DNA of 57,802 nt from Acidimicrobiaceae bacterium (GTDB taxonomy: Bacteria; Actinomycetota; Acidimicrobiia; Acidimicrobiales; RAAP-2): NCBI GenBank assembly GCA_003155135.1, contig PMFN01000006.1, positions 1 through 57,802 on the forward strand, written 5' to 3'. Of the stretch, positions 30,327 to 39,033 are shown one piece after another. Under the pieces are notes generated by a model, which worked only from the letters and a program-made list of their open reading frames with translations, made no database searches and was not told the origin of the DNA. Made by a program: the position numbers and the translations under genes. Within the stretch, counting starts at the first letter, position 1; every line of letters starts with the position of its first letter.

Positions 30327-32369
30327 TCAGCGGGCCAGCTCTGCCGTGCGGCGCGCTTCGTGCTGGCGGCCCATGTCGACGAGCTGCGGGAGCACCTCGG
30401 GACGGAGCAGCTCGCCGCCTGCGGGGGTGAGGTGCTCGTCGTCGGGCGTGCGCACCACGATGCTGTCGAGGGTCGAGGTGTAGTGGCCCCCCGGGTCGAG
30501 CAGACGGTTGAGATCGATCACCGAGACAGTTCGGGGGAATTTCTTCGCGATGCGACGGAGGAGGTGGTTGTAAGCCGCGACGCGGCTCGGCAGGTTGGAG
30601 TCCCACGGTTGGCCGTTCGGCGCGAGGTTGGGCGGGTCGACGAACGGCGTCGTGAACAGCACCACTTTCGCCCCGGTGGCCGAGACCTCTTTGATCGCGC
30701 GGGTGAGCTCTGCGGTGAAGAGGTCGTCCCACGGCTTCTGGCCGATCGTCGTCCAATGGCCGTCGACCACTCGGTCGAGCACCTCCCAGCGGCCGAGCTC
30801 GATGGCGACGACGTCGGCCTGGAACAGGGCCACGTCCTTGGGCCAGGTCTGCTGCCACCCTTTGCACCCCTGCGGTGGTGGCCCGATGAATCCCTCGTTG
30901 TTCACTGTCGAATCAGGGTCGAGGTCACAGCCGATGAATCCCATGTCGAAAACTTTGGCACCCCACCGCCCTGCGTCCTGCTCGAGCCCCTGGCCCAAGG
31001 TGTCGGCGATCGAATCGCCGAGGACCAGTACCCGCACGGCGTGGAAACCCACCAGGCCCGGCGGTGGAGCCTTCGGCACGGCGAAGAGCGCCGGTTTCTC
31101 ACGCACGACAGCCTCTGTCGGCAGGCTGGGCGGAGCGATGGTGCTCACCACGAGCAGTGCCACCAGTGCGACGATCCCCGCCACCGCACCTGCAGCCCAG
31201 CGCCAGGGGTGTGTCCCGACGAGGCCCGACGCGCGGCGACGGACGGGCAACTCCACCAGGTGGTACGAAGCGACGGCCACGACGAGGGTCACGCCGAGGC
31301 GCAGCGCCAACAGCTCCCAACCCTCGAGGCCCGTCCGTGCTGGGTCGAGGACCAAGAACAGCGGGTAGTGGTATAGGTACAGGCCGTAGGAGATGCGCCC
31401 GATGTACGCCAGGCCACCGAGGGCGAGGAATCGGCCTATCGGATCGAGTGGGCGCAGGGCGACGACCAGAATCACCGAAACGCTGGCGGCGGCGACGAGG
31501 AGGAAGCCACCCCTGTAGAGGAAGCCACCGTCGCCGGCGACCGCGTGCAGCGCCCACACCAAGAACACCGCTCCCGCACACCCGAGAAGGGCCACGCTGA
31601 GCGACGCGGCCTTGCGACGACCGCCTTCGAGACTGCCCACCCGCCGGGCCAGATCCGGCAGCACGATGGCGAGCAGCGCGCCGGCCATCACCTCTTGGAC
31701 CCTCGTGCCCGTGCCGTAGTAGAGGCTGGTGGCGCCCACCCCACGATCGAAGAGGACCGCCGTGGCGATCGCCGAGGCGACGATGCCGACCACCGCCACC
31801 ACTGCCAGCGCGCGCCGCCCGAAGTGGCGGAGCGTGACCCAGGCCACCGCGGGCCAGACCAGGTAGAACTGCTCTTCGACCGCCAGTGACCACGTGTGGA
31901 GGAGGGGCGACGGCGGCCCGTAGTGGACGAAGTAGCTCTGGCCCGAGAGGATGAAGCGCCAGTTGGCCACATACGCCATGGTCGACAAGGCGTCGCCACG
32001 GATCGTGCCCAGTGTGCCGCCCGGGGCGAACCACCTGGCGTAGGCCGCGACGATGAGCAAGAGGATGACGAGACCCGGGACGAGGCGCCGGGCCCGGCGA
32101 GCATAGAACCGGCCGAAGCGCAGTGTCCCGGTCCTCGACCACTCCCCCACGAGCAGGCTCGTGATGAGAAACCCCGAGAGCACGAAGAAGATGTCGACCC
32201 CGAGCAGTCCGCCCCCGAACCAGCCCGCCCCGCCGTGAAAGAGCAGAACACCGGCGACGGCCACGGCCCGGATGCCGTCGAGCCCGGGTAAGTGCTGCCT
32301 CTCGACGTCGGGTACTTCGTCTGATGTCGAGGATGGCCCTTCACTCTGTCGGAGTTGCACCGTCGTCAC
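30327..32369 (-). CDS. OafA-type acyltransferase with C-terminal SGNH domain
   Basis: A 680-residue fusion protein. Residues 1-400 form the ten-helix acyltransferase-3 module (PGLDGIRAVAVAGVLLFHGG with its key histidine, VDIFFVLSGFLITSLL, RRARRLVPGLV), and the rest is an extracytoplasmic SGNH hydrolase-like domain. In that domain block I is VLVLGDSIADTLG, and the Asp/His pair is in TPDDEHLTPAGG near the C-terminus, so the catalytic serine, aspartate and histidine are all present. Such fusions O-acetylate surface polysaccharides, with the SGNH domain passing the acyl group to sugar. The start is GTG at 32369, overlapping the upstream GT-C stop by GTGA. Confidence 0.92.
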   Translation of the reverse strand: MTTVQLRQSEGPSSTSDEVPDVERQHLPGLDGIRAVAVAGVLLFHGGAGWFGGGLLGVDIFFVLSGFLITSLLVGEWSRTGTLRFGRFYARRARRLVPGLVILLLIVAAYARWFAPGGTLGTIRGDALSTMAYVANWRFILSGQSYFVHYGPPSPLLHTWSLAVEEQFYLVWPAVAWVTLRHFGRRALAVVAVVGIVASAIATAVLFDRGVGATSLYYGTGTRVQEVMAGALLAIVLPDLARRVGSLEGGRRKAASLSVALLGCAGAVFLVWALHAVAGDGGFLYRGGFLLVAAASVSVILVVALRPLDPIGRFLALGGLAYIGRISYGLYLYHYPLFLVLDPARTGLEGWELLALRLGVTLVVAVASYHLVELPVRRRASGLVGTHPWRWAAGAVAGIVALVALLVVSTIAPPSLPTEAVVREKPALFAVPKAPPPGLVGFHAVRVLVLGDSIADTLGQGLEQDAGRWGAKVFDMGFIGCDLDPDSTVNNEGFIGPPPQGCKGWQQTWPKDVALFQADVVAIELGRWEVLDRVVDGHWTTIGQKPWDDLFTAELTRAIKEVSATGAKVVLFTTPFVDPPNLAPNGQPWDSNLPSRVAAYNHLLRRIAKKFPRTVSVIDLNRLLDPGGHYTSTLDSIVVRTPDDEHLTPAGGELLRPEVLPQLVDMGRQHEARRTAELAR

Positions 32370-34348
32370 TGGGCCGCCGTCCCTATCGTGGCGTGCTCGA
32401 CGCAAAGTGGCACCGTGAGCCCAGCCGGTGGACCGGCCGCGCTGCAGGTGTTGACTGCCCCCGCAGCGACGTGCAGGGGTTCTGGCATCGACGTCACGTT
32501 GAACACCCATGCCTGATGGGAGAAGGAGGGAAGATCACCGGTGGCAGCGGTGAAGAACGCCACCGCGTAGCGCGGGTCGTGGGGGGCGACCAGCCCGGGC
32601 TGCACCGCATCGAGCGGAACCACGATCCGAGTCACACCCCAATCTTCGATGGCCTGGCGCGCCGCCACGAGATTTGCGGGCGTGGCCTGCGGCGCCGGAG
32701 AGAGGTCGAATGAAAGCGATGCCAGTACCCCGAATCCTTTGCGCGTTGTGCGGGCGTAGGCGGCCGTCCCTTGGGGTCCCCCTCCGGAAGCGACCGAATA
32801 GTGCATGCGATTGACCGCCTGCCAGGCCAAGACGTTCTCGTATCCTGACGAGGCCGTCGGGAACCCGAGGAGCACCTGACCTTTCGGGAGCCTTGGTGCC
32901 ACCGCCTCGTACCACGCTGGAAGGCGAACCGGCCCAACGGTATAGGGAAGCTCTGGCGCGAAGAGCACGGCCATCTGTGCGAGAGCGGCAACGGCCACAG
33001 CGAGTCCCGCGAGCATTCCGAACCATCGTGCACCCGACCGAGCAGACCAGTCTGCACCGAGCGCCCAACTGCGCGCGCTGTCGACGACCACGGCGAGCAC
33101 CACGCCGAGCGATAGGTAGACGAAGACGATGAAGCGCTCCGGGATGACGCTCTCAATGACCGGGATCCGAGAAAAGAGGCCCCACGGCGCCCACGACACT
33201 TGACGGGTCCCGAGGGTGAGGAGCCCGGCGGTCAGGGCGAGCGCCCAGAAGAGCCAAAGCCGTCGGTCCCGGCCGAAGGCAACGGTGGCGGCTCCCAGCA
33301 CGATCAGCAATCCGGCACCCACGTACGTTTCCGACGGCAAGGGATGGCCGAAGTAGCCGCCCATTTGCACGAAGGCCCGTTGCGCAAAGGACAGGGTGGT
33401 CGACGAATCGAACAGGGCACCGGGCGTGCCGCCCGAATTCCTGAGTGCAGGCCAGACGAGCCCCACGTAGTGGGCCGGCCCGAAGGTGGCGTACCAGGAG
33501 GGAAAACCGAGGAGTGCCACGGTGAGGAGGCCCGCGGTCCCAAGACCGGTCCCGACGCGCCTCCAGCGACTGGCGAGGAGGCCGGGGTCGCGCACGCTGA
33601 CGAATCCGACGACAAGGATCAGACCGACCGCCGTCATCAACACGGTCAGCGCAAGGATCTCGGTACTCAAGAAGAACTGCACGGCCAACAGCAGCGCGAG
33701 GAGGATACCGATTCGTGTCGCCCGCACTCGGGTGCCGACGAGAAGGGCGTCGAGACAGGCAACGATGAGAGGCGGGACGAGCAGCCACGTCACCATCAGG
33801 TGGGCCGGGGGCGACTCGTTCAAGACGAGGGGTGAGAATCCGTACAGCAGGCCGCCCGCGAAGGCCGCAGGCGCCCATCGGACCCATCGGCAGAGGAGGT
33901 AGAACATGGCGAGCGCCGACAGTGCGGGGCCGAGGGTGAGCGCCACGTTCAGAGTGAGCACCGGCCCGAACGCCCAGGTCAGTGGTGCAAGAGGAATGCC
34001 GATACCGAGCACGCTCGTATTCGCCAACAGGTTGACCCCACCGGGATGGAACATCGCGGTCGAGAAGAAGGGGTTCGCGCCGTGCGCCAGCGCGTAGGCG
34101 GGCCACTCGAGATACCACAAGAAGAGTGCGGGGTCGCCGTTGATCGAGGTGGCGGTCACCGTCGGCGCGCTCCACACGTGCCACCAGATCACAACCGACA
34201 GGGTCAGGTAGCAGATCCCCGCCAACGCGAGCCGACGCCACGTCGGCCACCGGCGGACGCTGTTCGTGACCGACCGCTGCTGGTGCGCGACTGCCCTGTC
34301 AGATTCGGACGACGTCTCCGCGCTCGTGGTGGCGAGGCTGTCCGCCAT
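32366..34348 (-). CDS. Polytopic membrane protein, probable GT-C glycosyltransferase
   Basis: A 660-residue protein with about 11-12 helices in the first 480 residues and an extracytoplasmic C-terminal domain. The first outer loop contains SINGDPALFLWYLEWPAYALAH, an acidic-then-aromatic loop typical of GT-C transferases, followed by MFHPGGVNLLANTSVLG. The C-terminal part ends after cysteines (VNTCSAAG, LCVEH). The exact family is not recognised and the donor is unknown. It begins five bases after the stop of the flavoprotein gene and overlaps the acyltransferase start, so it is tightly inside the same transcription unit. A lower GC and more Thr/Val-rich codon mix than its neighbours is only slight. 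Confidence 0.75.
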   Translation of the reverse strand: MADSLATTSAETSSESDRAVAHQQRSVTNSVRRWPTWRRLALAGICYLTLSVVIWWHVWSAPTVTATSINGDPALFLWYLEWPAYALAHGANPFFSTAMFHPGGVNLLANTSVLGIGIPLAPLTWAFGPVLTLNVALTLGPALSALAMFYLLCRWVRWAPAAFAGGLLYGFSPLVLNESPPAHLMVTWLLVPPLIVACLDALLVGTRVRATRIGILLALLLAVQFFLSTEILALTVLMTAVGLILVVGFVSVRDPGLLASRWRRVGTGLGTAGLLTVALLGFPSWYATFGPAHYVGLVWPALRNSGGTPGALFDSSTTLSFAQRAFVQMGGYFGHPLPSETYVGAGLLIVLGAATVAFGRDRRLWLFWALALTAGLLTLGTRQVSWAPWGLFSRIPVIESVIPERFIVFVYLSLGVVLAVVVDSARSWALGADWSARSGARWFGMLAGLAVAVAALAQMAVLFAPELPYTVGPVRLPAWYEAVAPRLPKGQVLLGFPTASSGYENVLAWQAVNRMHYSVASGGGPQGTAAYARTTRKGFGVLASLSFDLSPAPQATPANLVAARQAIEDWGVTRIVVPLDAVQPGLVAPHDPRYAVAFFTAATGDLPSFSHQAWVFNVTSMPEPLHVAAGAVNTCSAAGPPAGLTVPLCVEHATIGTAAQ

Positions 34349-34353
34349 CGCCC

Positions 34354-35898
34354 TTAGGAGTTGCGTCGGGGGAGGATCGGGGCGTCTCGCCCGGTCCCCG
34401 ACGTCTGGGCGGCGCGCTCCCCCTGCCCGTCGGAGTGCTCCTCGTGGTACTCCTCTTCGACGTTCACCGCCCAGATGTCGTGGCCGGCGCCCAGGATGTT
34501 CTCGACGGTCAGCATGGCGGTATACATCGAGTGGTCCTGGTTGTTGTACTTGTGCATCCCGTTGCGGCCGACCGGGTGCACGTTGGGCACCTCGGTGTCG
34601 AGGTACTTGCAGATCATGTCCACGTTGGAGCGGTACTCGAAGTCGTAGTACGGATAGGCCTTGGGGACCCGCACCACGTAGCCAGCCTCGACGTCACCGG
34701 CCTGCACGAGCCCGAGGGCCGCGAGCTCTCGCGTGGCCAGCTCCACCAGGTCCTCGTCCGAGCTGGCCCACACGTCGTCGCCCTCGAAGACGAAGTACTC
34801 GAGCCCGAGGCAAGTCCGGCCGTCTTTGACCATGTAGGGCGACCACGACCCGAAGTTCTGGATGCGGCCGACCTTCACGTCGGTCGCGTGGATGTAGATC
34901 CAGTTGTCGGGGAACCCGCGCTTTTCGGGCACGACGAGAGCCACCGTCAAAAAGTCGCGGTAGTGCAGGTCTCGTCCTGCCTCGAGCACCTCGTCGGGTG
35001 CGGGCGGGTCGAACGTGCCGACGAGGCCGTTCATGGGCATCGAGGAGATCACGTGGGAGGCGGCGAGCCTGCTCGAATTGCCGTCGGTACCTGTGAGCGT
35101 CACCGCCGTGGCACGGCCGTCTTCGACGTGGATCGTCGTGACCGCGGTCTCCATCAGCACGGTGCCGCCAGCGCCTTCGACCAGGTCGCGGCAGCGCTCC
35201 CACATCATGCCCGGCCCGTACTTCGGGTACTGGAACTCCTCGATGAGGCTGGCGATCTCCTTCTGGTTGCGCTTGGGCATCAGGGCGTTGAGCACAGCCT
35301 TGCCGAGGTCGAGGTTCTTCACCCGCTGCGCCGCCCAGTCGGCGGGCATGTCGGCGACCGGCACCCCCCAGACCTTTTCGGTGTAGGTCTTGAAGAACGT
35401 GCGGTAGAGCCTCCAGCCGAAGCGGGCGACGAGCCAGCCCTCGTAGTTGGTCTGGTCCTTCGGGGGGCGGACCTTCGCCCAGAAGTACGACAGCCCGCAG
35501 AGCGCCGCCTCGAGGATCCCGAGGTTCTTGAGCGCGTTCGAGGCCTTCAACGGGTAGTCGTAGTACTTGTTCTTGTAGAAGATGCGGCTCATCCGCGGTC
35601 GGAGCAAGAAGTCCTCGTCGGGGAGGATCTCATGCCAGAGGTCCTCGACCGGCTGGACCTTGGTGAAGAAGCGGTGACCCCCGATGTCGAAGCGCCAGCC
35701 GTCGCGCTCGACCGTCTGGCTGATGCCCCCCACCACGTCGGACGCCTCGGCGACAACGACCGGCCTCCCGGCCTTTATGAGCTGGTAGGCGGCGGTGAGC
35801 CCTGCCGGTCCGGCACCGATCACGACGACCGGGGCCTCCTCGGAGGGTGACACCTGGTCGTCCCCGATCAACTCGCTCCCCGTCTCGACTGTCGCCAT
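34354..35898 (-). CDS. FAD-dependent oxidoreductase, UDP-galactopyranose mutase-like
   Basis: A 514-residue flavoprotein of the amine-oxidase/UDP-galactopyranose-mutase-like group often found in polysaccharide clusters. The dinucleotide motif VVVIGAGPAGLTAAYQL is at about residue 24, followed by GGISQTVERDGWRFDIGGHRF, matching the mutase pattern. The C-terminal FAD contact is VGRNGMHKYNNQDHSMYTA. True Glf enzymes are about 380-400 residues, so this longer type may isomerise a different nucleotide sugar or carry out another redox-neutral sugar reaction. The start is the ATG at 35898; ten upstream codons in frame lack support. It probably opens a sub-operon, since 158 non-coding bases precede it. 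Confidence 0.8.
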   Translation of the reverse strand: MATVETGSELIGDDQVSPSEEAPVVVIGAGPAGLTAAYQLIKAGRPVVVAEASDVVGGISQTVERDGWRFDIGGHRFFTKVQPVEDLWHEILPDEDFLLRPRMSRIFYKNKYYDYPLKASNALKNLGILEAALCGLSYFWAKVRPPKDQTNYEGWLVARFGWRLYRTFFKTYTEKVWGVPVADMPADWAAQRVKNLDLGKAVLNALMPKRNQKEIASLIEEFQYPKYGPGMMWERCRDLVEGAGGTVLMETAVTTIHVEDGRATAVTLTGTDGNSSRLAASHVISSMPMNGLVGTFDPPAPDEVLEAGRDLHYRDFLTVALVVPEKRGFPDNWIYIHATDVKVGRIQNFGSWSPYMVKDGRTCLGLEYFVFEGDDVWASSDEDLVELATRELAALGLVQAGDVEAGYVVRVPKAYPYYDFEYRSNVDMICKYLDTEVPNVHPVGRNGMHKYNNQDHSMYTAMLTVENILGAGHDIWAVNVEEEYHEEHSDGQGERAAQTSGTGRDAPILPRRNS

Positions 35899-35951
35899 CC
35901 TCGTCCTTCCCGGCGGTCCCCAACACATGCGCCAGAGCGCAGCCCGCGCGC

Positions 35952-36011
35952 GTAACCTCCCCCGAGCGACGCTGCGGGGTCCGTCTTCGGATTGGGCCTT
36001 TCAGAGGTTAC
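35952..36011. repeat. Separated inverted repeat in the 5' region of the flavoprotein gene
   Basis: GTAACCTC at 35952-35959 and GAGGTTAC at 36004-36011 are exact reverse complements separated by 44 bases, within the 158-base gap upstream of the flavoprotein gene. The ten bases CAGAGGTTAC at 36002 recur upstream of rpsA at 44686. It could be a regulator-binding pair, but chance cannot be excluded. Confidence 0.3.
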
Positions 36012-36056
36012 TTGGTGGTGCTGGCCCCAGGGCGGAGGTGGGCCCCCAAGTCCTGC

Positions 36057-37217
36057 TCACGGCACGGAGATGTTGAGGAACGCCAGCAGGGCGTAGACGA
36101 CCATGCCTGCCGCCGAGAGTGCGAGGACCGCCCGCTCCACCTCACGGCGCCCCGTCAAGGTGGATGCGGCCATCACCAGGGGGAACGCGCTCAGCGCGTA
36201 GCGCTCGAAGGAGTCGAGGTTCGTCCCGCTCAGCGCGGCGAGGACCACGCCGGCGGCAAAGACCCCGTAGCTCGCCGGGAAGCGGCGCAGAGCGAGCACG
36301 ACCAGCACCAGGACGAGGAGGATCCACGGGACGTGCAAGGCGGTGCCGAAATGGTGGTGGAGCACCCCTTTGGCGTCGTGGACGAGGGTGGTGGCGGGAT
36401 CGGAGAGCCCACCGTGGAGCCCGGCGCTCGTCTGGACCCGGAGGGGAAGCAAGAAATTCGATACGGCCAGCTCCGACCACACCAAGAAGGCGGCCATCCC
36501 GGCGAGGGGAGCGACCACCGCCACCGCCGATCCCAGCCGCTGCCGGGTGCTCGACTGGCCCCAGCGCCGCCACCCCTCGATGGCGATCGGCAGCACCAGG
36601 ACCACGCCGAGCGGCCGGGTGAGCCCTGCGGCGACGCCGAAGACGGCCGCCCACCACCAGGCGGGCGCTGCCCCGCCGCGCGGCCGGATGCAGAGGAAGC
36701 ACGCCACAACGAAGAGGAGCAGCGTCGCCTCGGCATAGCCCATCACGAGCACGAAGGCCGGCGGGGCGAGGGACAGGAGCCAGATCGTGCGCCGGGCGAG
36801 CGTGGCGTCGCCGGTCTCCCTGCGCACCAGCACGGCGAGCAGGGCCGTGGCGAGCAGCGCCGAGCCGTTGGCGACGCCCAACAGGGCGGCCCCGTCGCTC
36901 ACGCCAGGCAGGAGGGCGAGTGCCCGCGTCACAACGGGCACGAGGGGGAAGAAGCGGAAGGACGGGTGCCCAAGCGGCACGTAGCCGTAGCGGGCGATGG
37001 ACTCGTACCACCCCGCATCCCAGCCGAGCAGCCCGGTATGGACCCGAGCAGCCACGCCGGGGGTGCTCGGATGTGTCCGGCTGACGATGAGATGGGCGAG
37101 GGCGAGGGCGCCAAGCACCAGCACCCGGGCCGTGATCCATGCCGGGAGCACCTCGACGATTGCCTTCCCGCCCCGTCGGAGCAGACCCGGGGAGGGCGTC
37201 CCCGGTCGTGACGTCAC
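36057..37217 (-). CDS. PIG-V-like GT-C mannosyltransferase
   Basis: A 386-residue membrane protein resembling the PIG-V/Gpi18 group, GT-C transferases that use polyprenyl-phosphate mannose. The diagnostic loop after the first helix is present as GWDAGWYESIARYGYV, followed by HPSFRFFPLVPVV, with about nine further helices. In actinobacteria such proteins act in surface glycan or glycolipid synthesis. The start is GTG at 37217, sharing GTGA with the stop of the GT39-like gene, so the two are coupled. The substrate assignment to mannose is by family only. Confidence 0.8.
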   Translation of the reverse strand: MTSRPGTPSPGLLRRGGKAIVEVLPAWITARVLVLGALALAHLIVSRTHPSTPGVAARVHTGLLGWDAGWYESIARYGYVPLGHPSFRFFPLVPVVTRALALLPGVSDGAALLGVANGSALLATALLAVLVRRETGDATLARRTIWLLSLAPPAFVLVMGYAEATLLLFVVACFLCIRPRGGAAPAWWWAAVFGVAAGLTRPLGVVLVLPIAIEGWRRWGQSSTRQRLGSAVAVVAPLAGMAAFLVWSELAVSNFLLPLRVQTSAGLHGGLSDPATTLVHDAKGVLHHHFGTALHVPWILLVLVLVVLALRRFPASYGVFAAGVVLAALSGTNLDSFERYALSAFPLVMAASTLTGRREVERAVLALSAAGMVVYALLAFLNISVP

Positions 37218-38908
37218 GAACCGCTGGCGGCGGAGCCCGAGTCCGACGCCTTCGCCGCGGCGACGGCAGCCGGCGGAGCGAACTGCGTGAGCGCATAGGG
37301 CTCGTAGTAGTGCTTCAGCTTCGGGTTCACCCATTGGTGCGCGCCCCAGCCCGGCGCGTCGATCAGGGCGGTCGCGATGGCGGGGCAGTTGTTCTCGAAG
37401 CCCTGGTACTGCGGGGCAGAGACGAACCAGATGTCGTGGACGCCGCCGCTCTTTTCCTCGAGCTTCTTCGCGAACGCCACGGGGTCAGCGGCGCGGATCG
37501 CCGCTTGGTAGTCGACCCAGTCAATGAGGTCCGGGCCGGTGCCACGAGGGTAGGTGATCTGCTGATAGGTGCCGCCGGGCAGCAGCCGGTAGAGGGCCGG
37601 GCCGAGCTGGTCCGGGCAGTAGGCCACGATGTCGCCGGGCTTCGCGTGGGCGGCGAGCACGGCGGCCACTTCGGGGGCCTGCGAGCGCTGCGTGTAGACG
37701 TTCTGGACGGCGACGGCGAAGCCCGCCACGGCGGCGACGATCATCATCCCGGTGCGCACGCGCGCGTCGATCAGGGTGACCGCCCCGAATCCCACCAGCA
37801 CGATGACCGGGATGAAGACCACGGCGGCATAGCGCGGGGAGTACGCGCTGCCGGTCAGGATGCCACCGGCGATGGCCGCCATCAAGGTGAGGACCACGAC
37901 GAACGCGAGCGGGCGCCCCTTGGCCCGGGTGCGGATGTCGAGGTCGATGTGGAGGCGGTCCTTGGCCAGCCCGAAGAGGGCGAGTGCGCCGAGCGAGAAG
38001 TAGATGAGCGAGAGCAGCCGGCCCTGGCTCGAGCCCTGTGTGGACAACGTCGCCTGGTTGTTGGTGAAGCCGGTGATGGCGTTAACCACGGCCGCGAAGT
38101 TCGGCGGGACAGCCCAGGGCGTCCCGGTGTGTTTCGATTGGTAGAGGAAGGTCGGGACCCAGGGCAAGAACGCGATGCACCCGACCACCACCGCCCCGAG
38201 CGTGAAGCGTGCCTTGGCCCGCAACGGCTCCGCTGCGCGCCAGGACTGCCAGAGCAGCCACAGCCCGATCGTGCCGACCAGGTACAGGGCCCAGTACTGC
38301 GTGTAGAGGAGCCCCGCCGTGGAGGCAGCCACGCCGAGCAGGTTGCCCCAGCGGGGCTGGTGGAGGGCCCGCTCGAGGGCGACGAAGCCGCAGGCGGTGA
38401 GGAACATGACGAGCGAGTACATCCGCACTTCGGTTGCGTAGTAGACGGCGAAGGGCGAGCTCGCGACCAGCACCACGACCATCCAGGCGACGGGCCGACC
38501 GGCGAACCGGCGGGCCGCCACCCAGGTGATCGGGATGGTCGCCACCGATAGCACCCCCGACAGCGAGCGCACCGCGCTGTTCGACTGGCCGAAGACCAGC
38601 ATCCAAAAGTGCAGCAGCACGTAGTACAGCGGCGGCGCGCCGTCCTGCTTCAGGGCGGCGTGCAGGTGGCTGAGTGGCAGCCGGGCGATGTCGACCGTCA
38701 GAGCCTCATCGAGCCACAGGGCCGAGCGAGTCCAAAAGCGCAGCCAGACCCCCGCGGCCAGGATGAGCCCGACCCCGATCCCCGCCAGCAGAAGGGCGTT
38801 GCCGTGGAGCAACCCGAGCGGCGGTCGCTCCTCCTCTCCCGTCGCCGTCGATTCGTCTTCGGCGGGTGGAAGAGCCTGTTCAGGCGAGTCGACGATGCTC
38901 GAGGTCAC
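37214..38908 (-). CDS. GT39/ArnT-like membrane glycosyltransferase
   Basis: A 564-residue polytopic protein with a short acidic cytosolic leader. The first outer loop has LWLDEALTVDIARLPLSHL, the Asp-Glu pair that in this PMT/ArnT-like GT-C group serves as catalytic base region, followed by KQDGAPPLYYVLLHFW, a strong family signature. About ten helices follow, then a C-terminal extracytoplasmic domain of about 170 residues with two cysteines and a Gly/Ala/Ser-rich end. The start is placed at GTG 38908; upstream in-frame codons look non-coding. It opens the nine-gene minus-strand envelope run and is divergent from the ABC transporter operon. Confidence 0.85.
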   Translation of the reverse strand: MTSSIVDSPEQALPPAEDESTATGEEERPPLGLLHGNALLLAGIGVGLILAAGVWLRFWTRSALWLDEALTVDIARLPLSHLHAALKQDGAPPLYYVLLHFWMLVFGQSNSAVRSLSGVLSVATIPITWVAARRFAGRPVAWMVVVLVASSPFAVYYATEVRMYSLVMFLTACGFVALERALHQPRWGNLLGVAASTAGLLYTQYWALYLVGTIGLWLLWQSWRAAEPLRAKARFTLGAVVVGCIAFLPWVPTFLYQSKHTGTPWAVPPNFAAVVNAITGFTNNQATLSTQGSSQGRLLSLIYFSLGALALFGLAKDRLHIDLDIRTRAKGRPLAFVVVLTLMAAIAGGILTGSAYSPRYAAVVFIPVIVLVGFGAVTLIDARVRTGMMIVAAVAGFAVAVQNVYTQRSQAPEVAAVLAAHAKPGDIVAYCPDQLGPALYRLLPGGTYQQITYPRGTGPDLIDWVDYQAAIRAADPVAFAKKLEEKSGGVHDIWFVSAPQYQGFENNCPAIATALIDAPGWGAHQWVNPKLKHYYEPYALTQFAPPAAVAAAKASDSGSAASGS

Positions 38909-38991
38909 CGCGGCATCGTATTCGACCAGTCGGCGCCCGAGGTCGCCATCCCGAGGCGTCCCCCGCTCCCCCGCCCTTCGCCGGGTGCCGT

Positions 38992-38997
38992 TAGGAT
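38992..38997 (+). promoter_or_regulatory. Candidate -10 box for the ABC transporter operon
   Basis: TAGGAT fits the actinobacterial TANNNT -10 pattern and sits 36 bases before the proposed GTG start, in the short divergent gap between the GT39-like gene and the permease gene. No clear -35 hexamer accompanies it. Confidence 0.35.
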
Positions 38998-39033
38998 CTG
39001 GCAGCTCACGCAGCGCCAATGGGGGGAGGGTAC

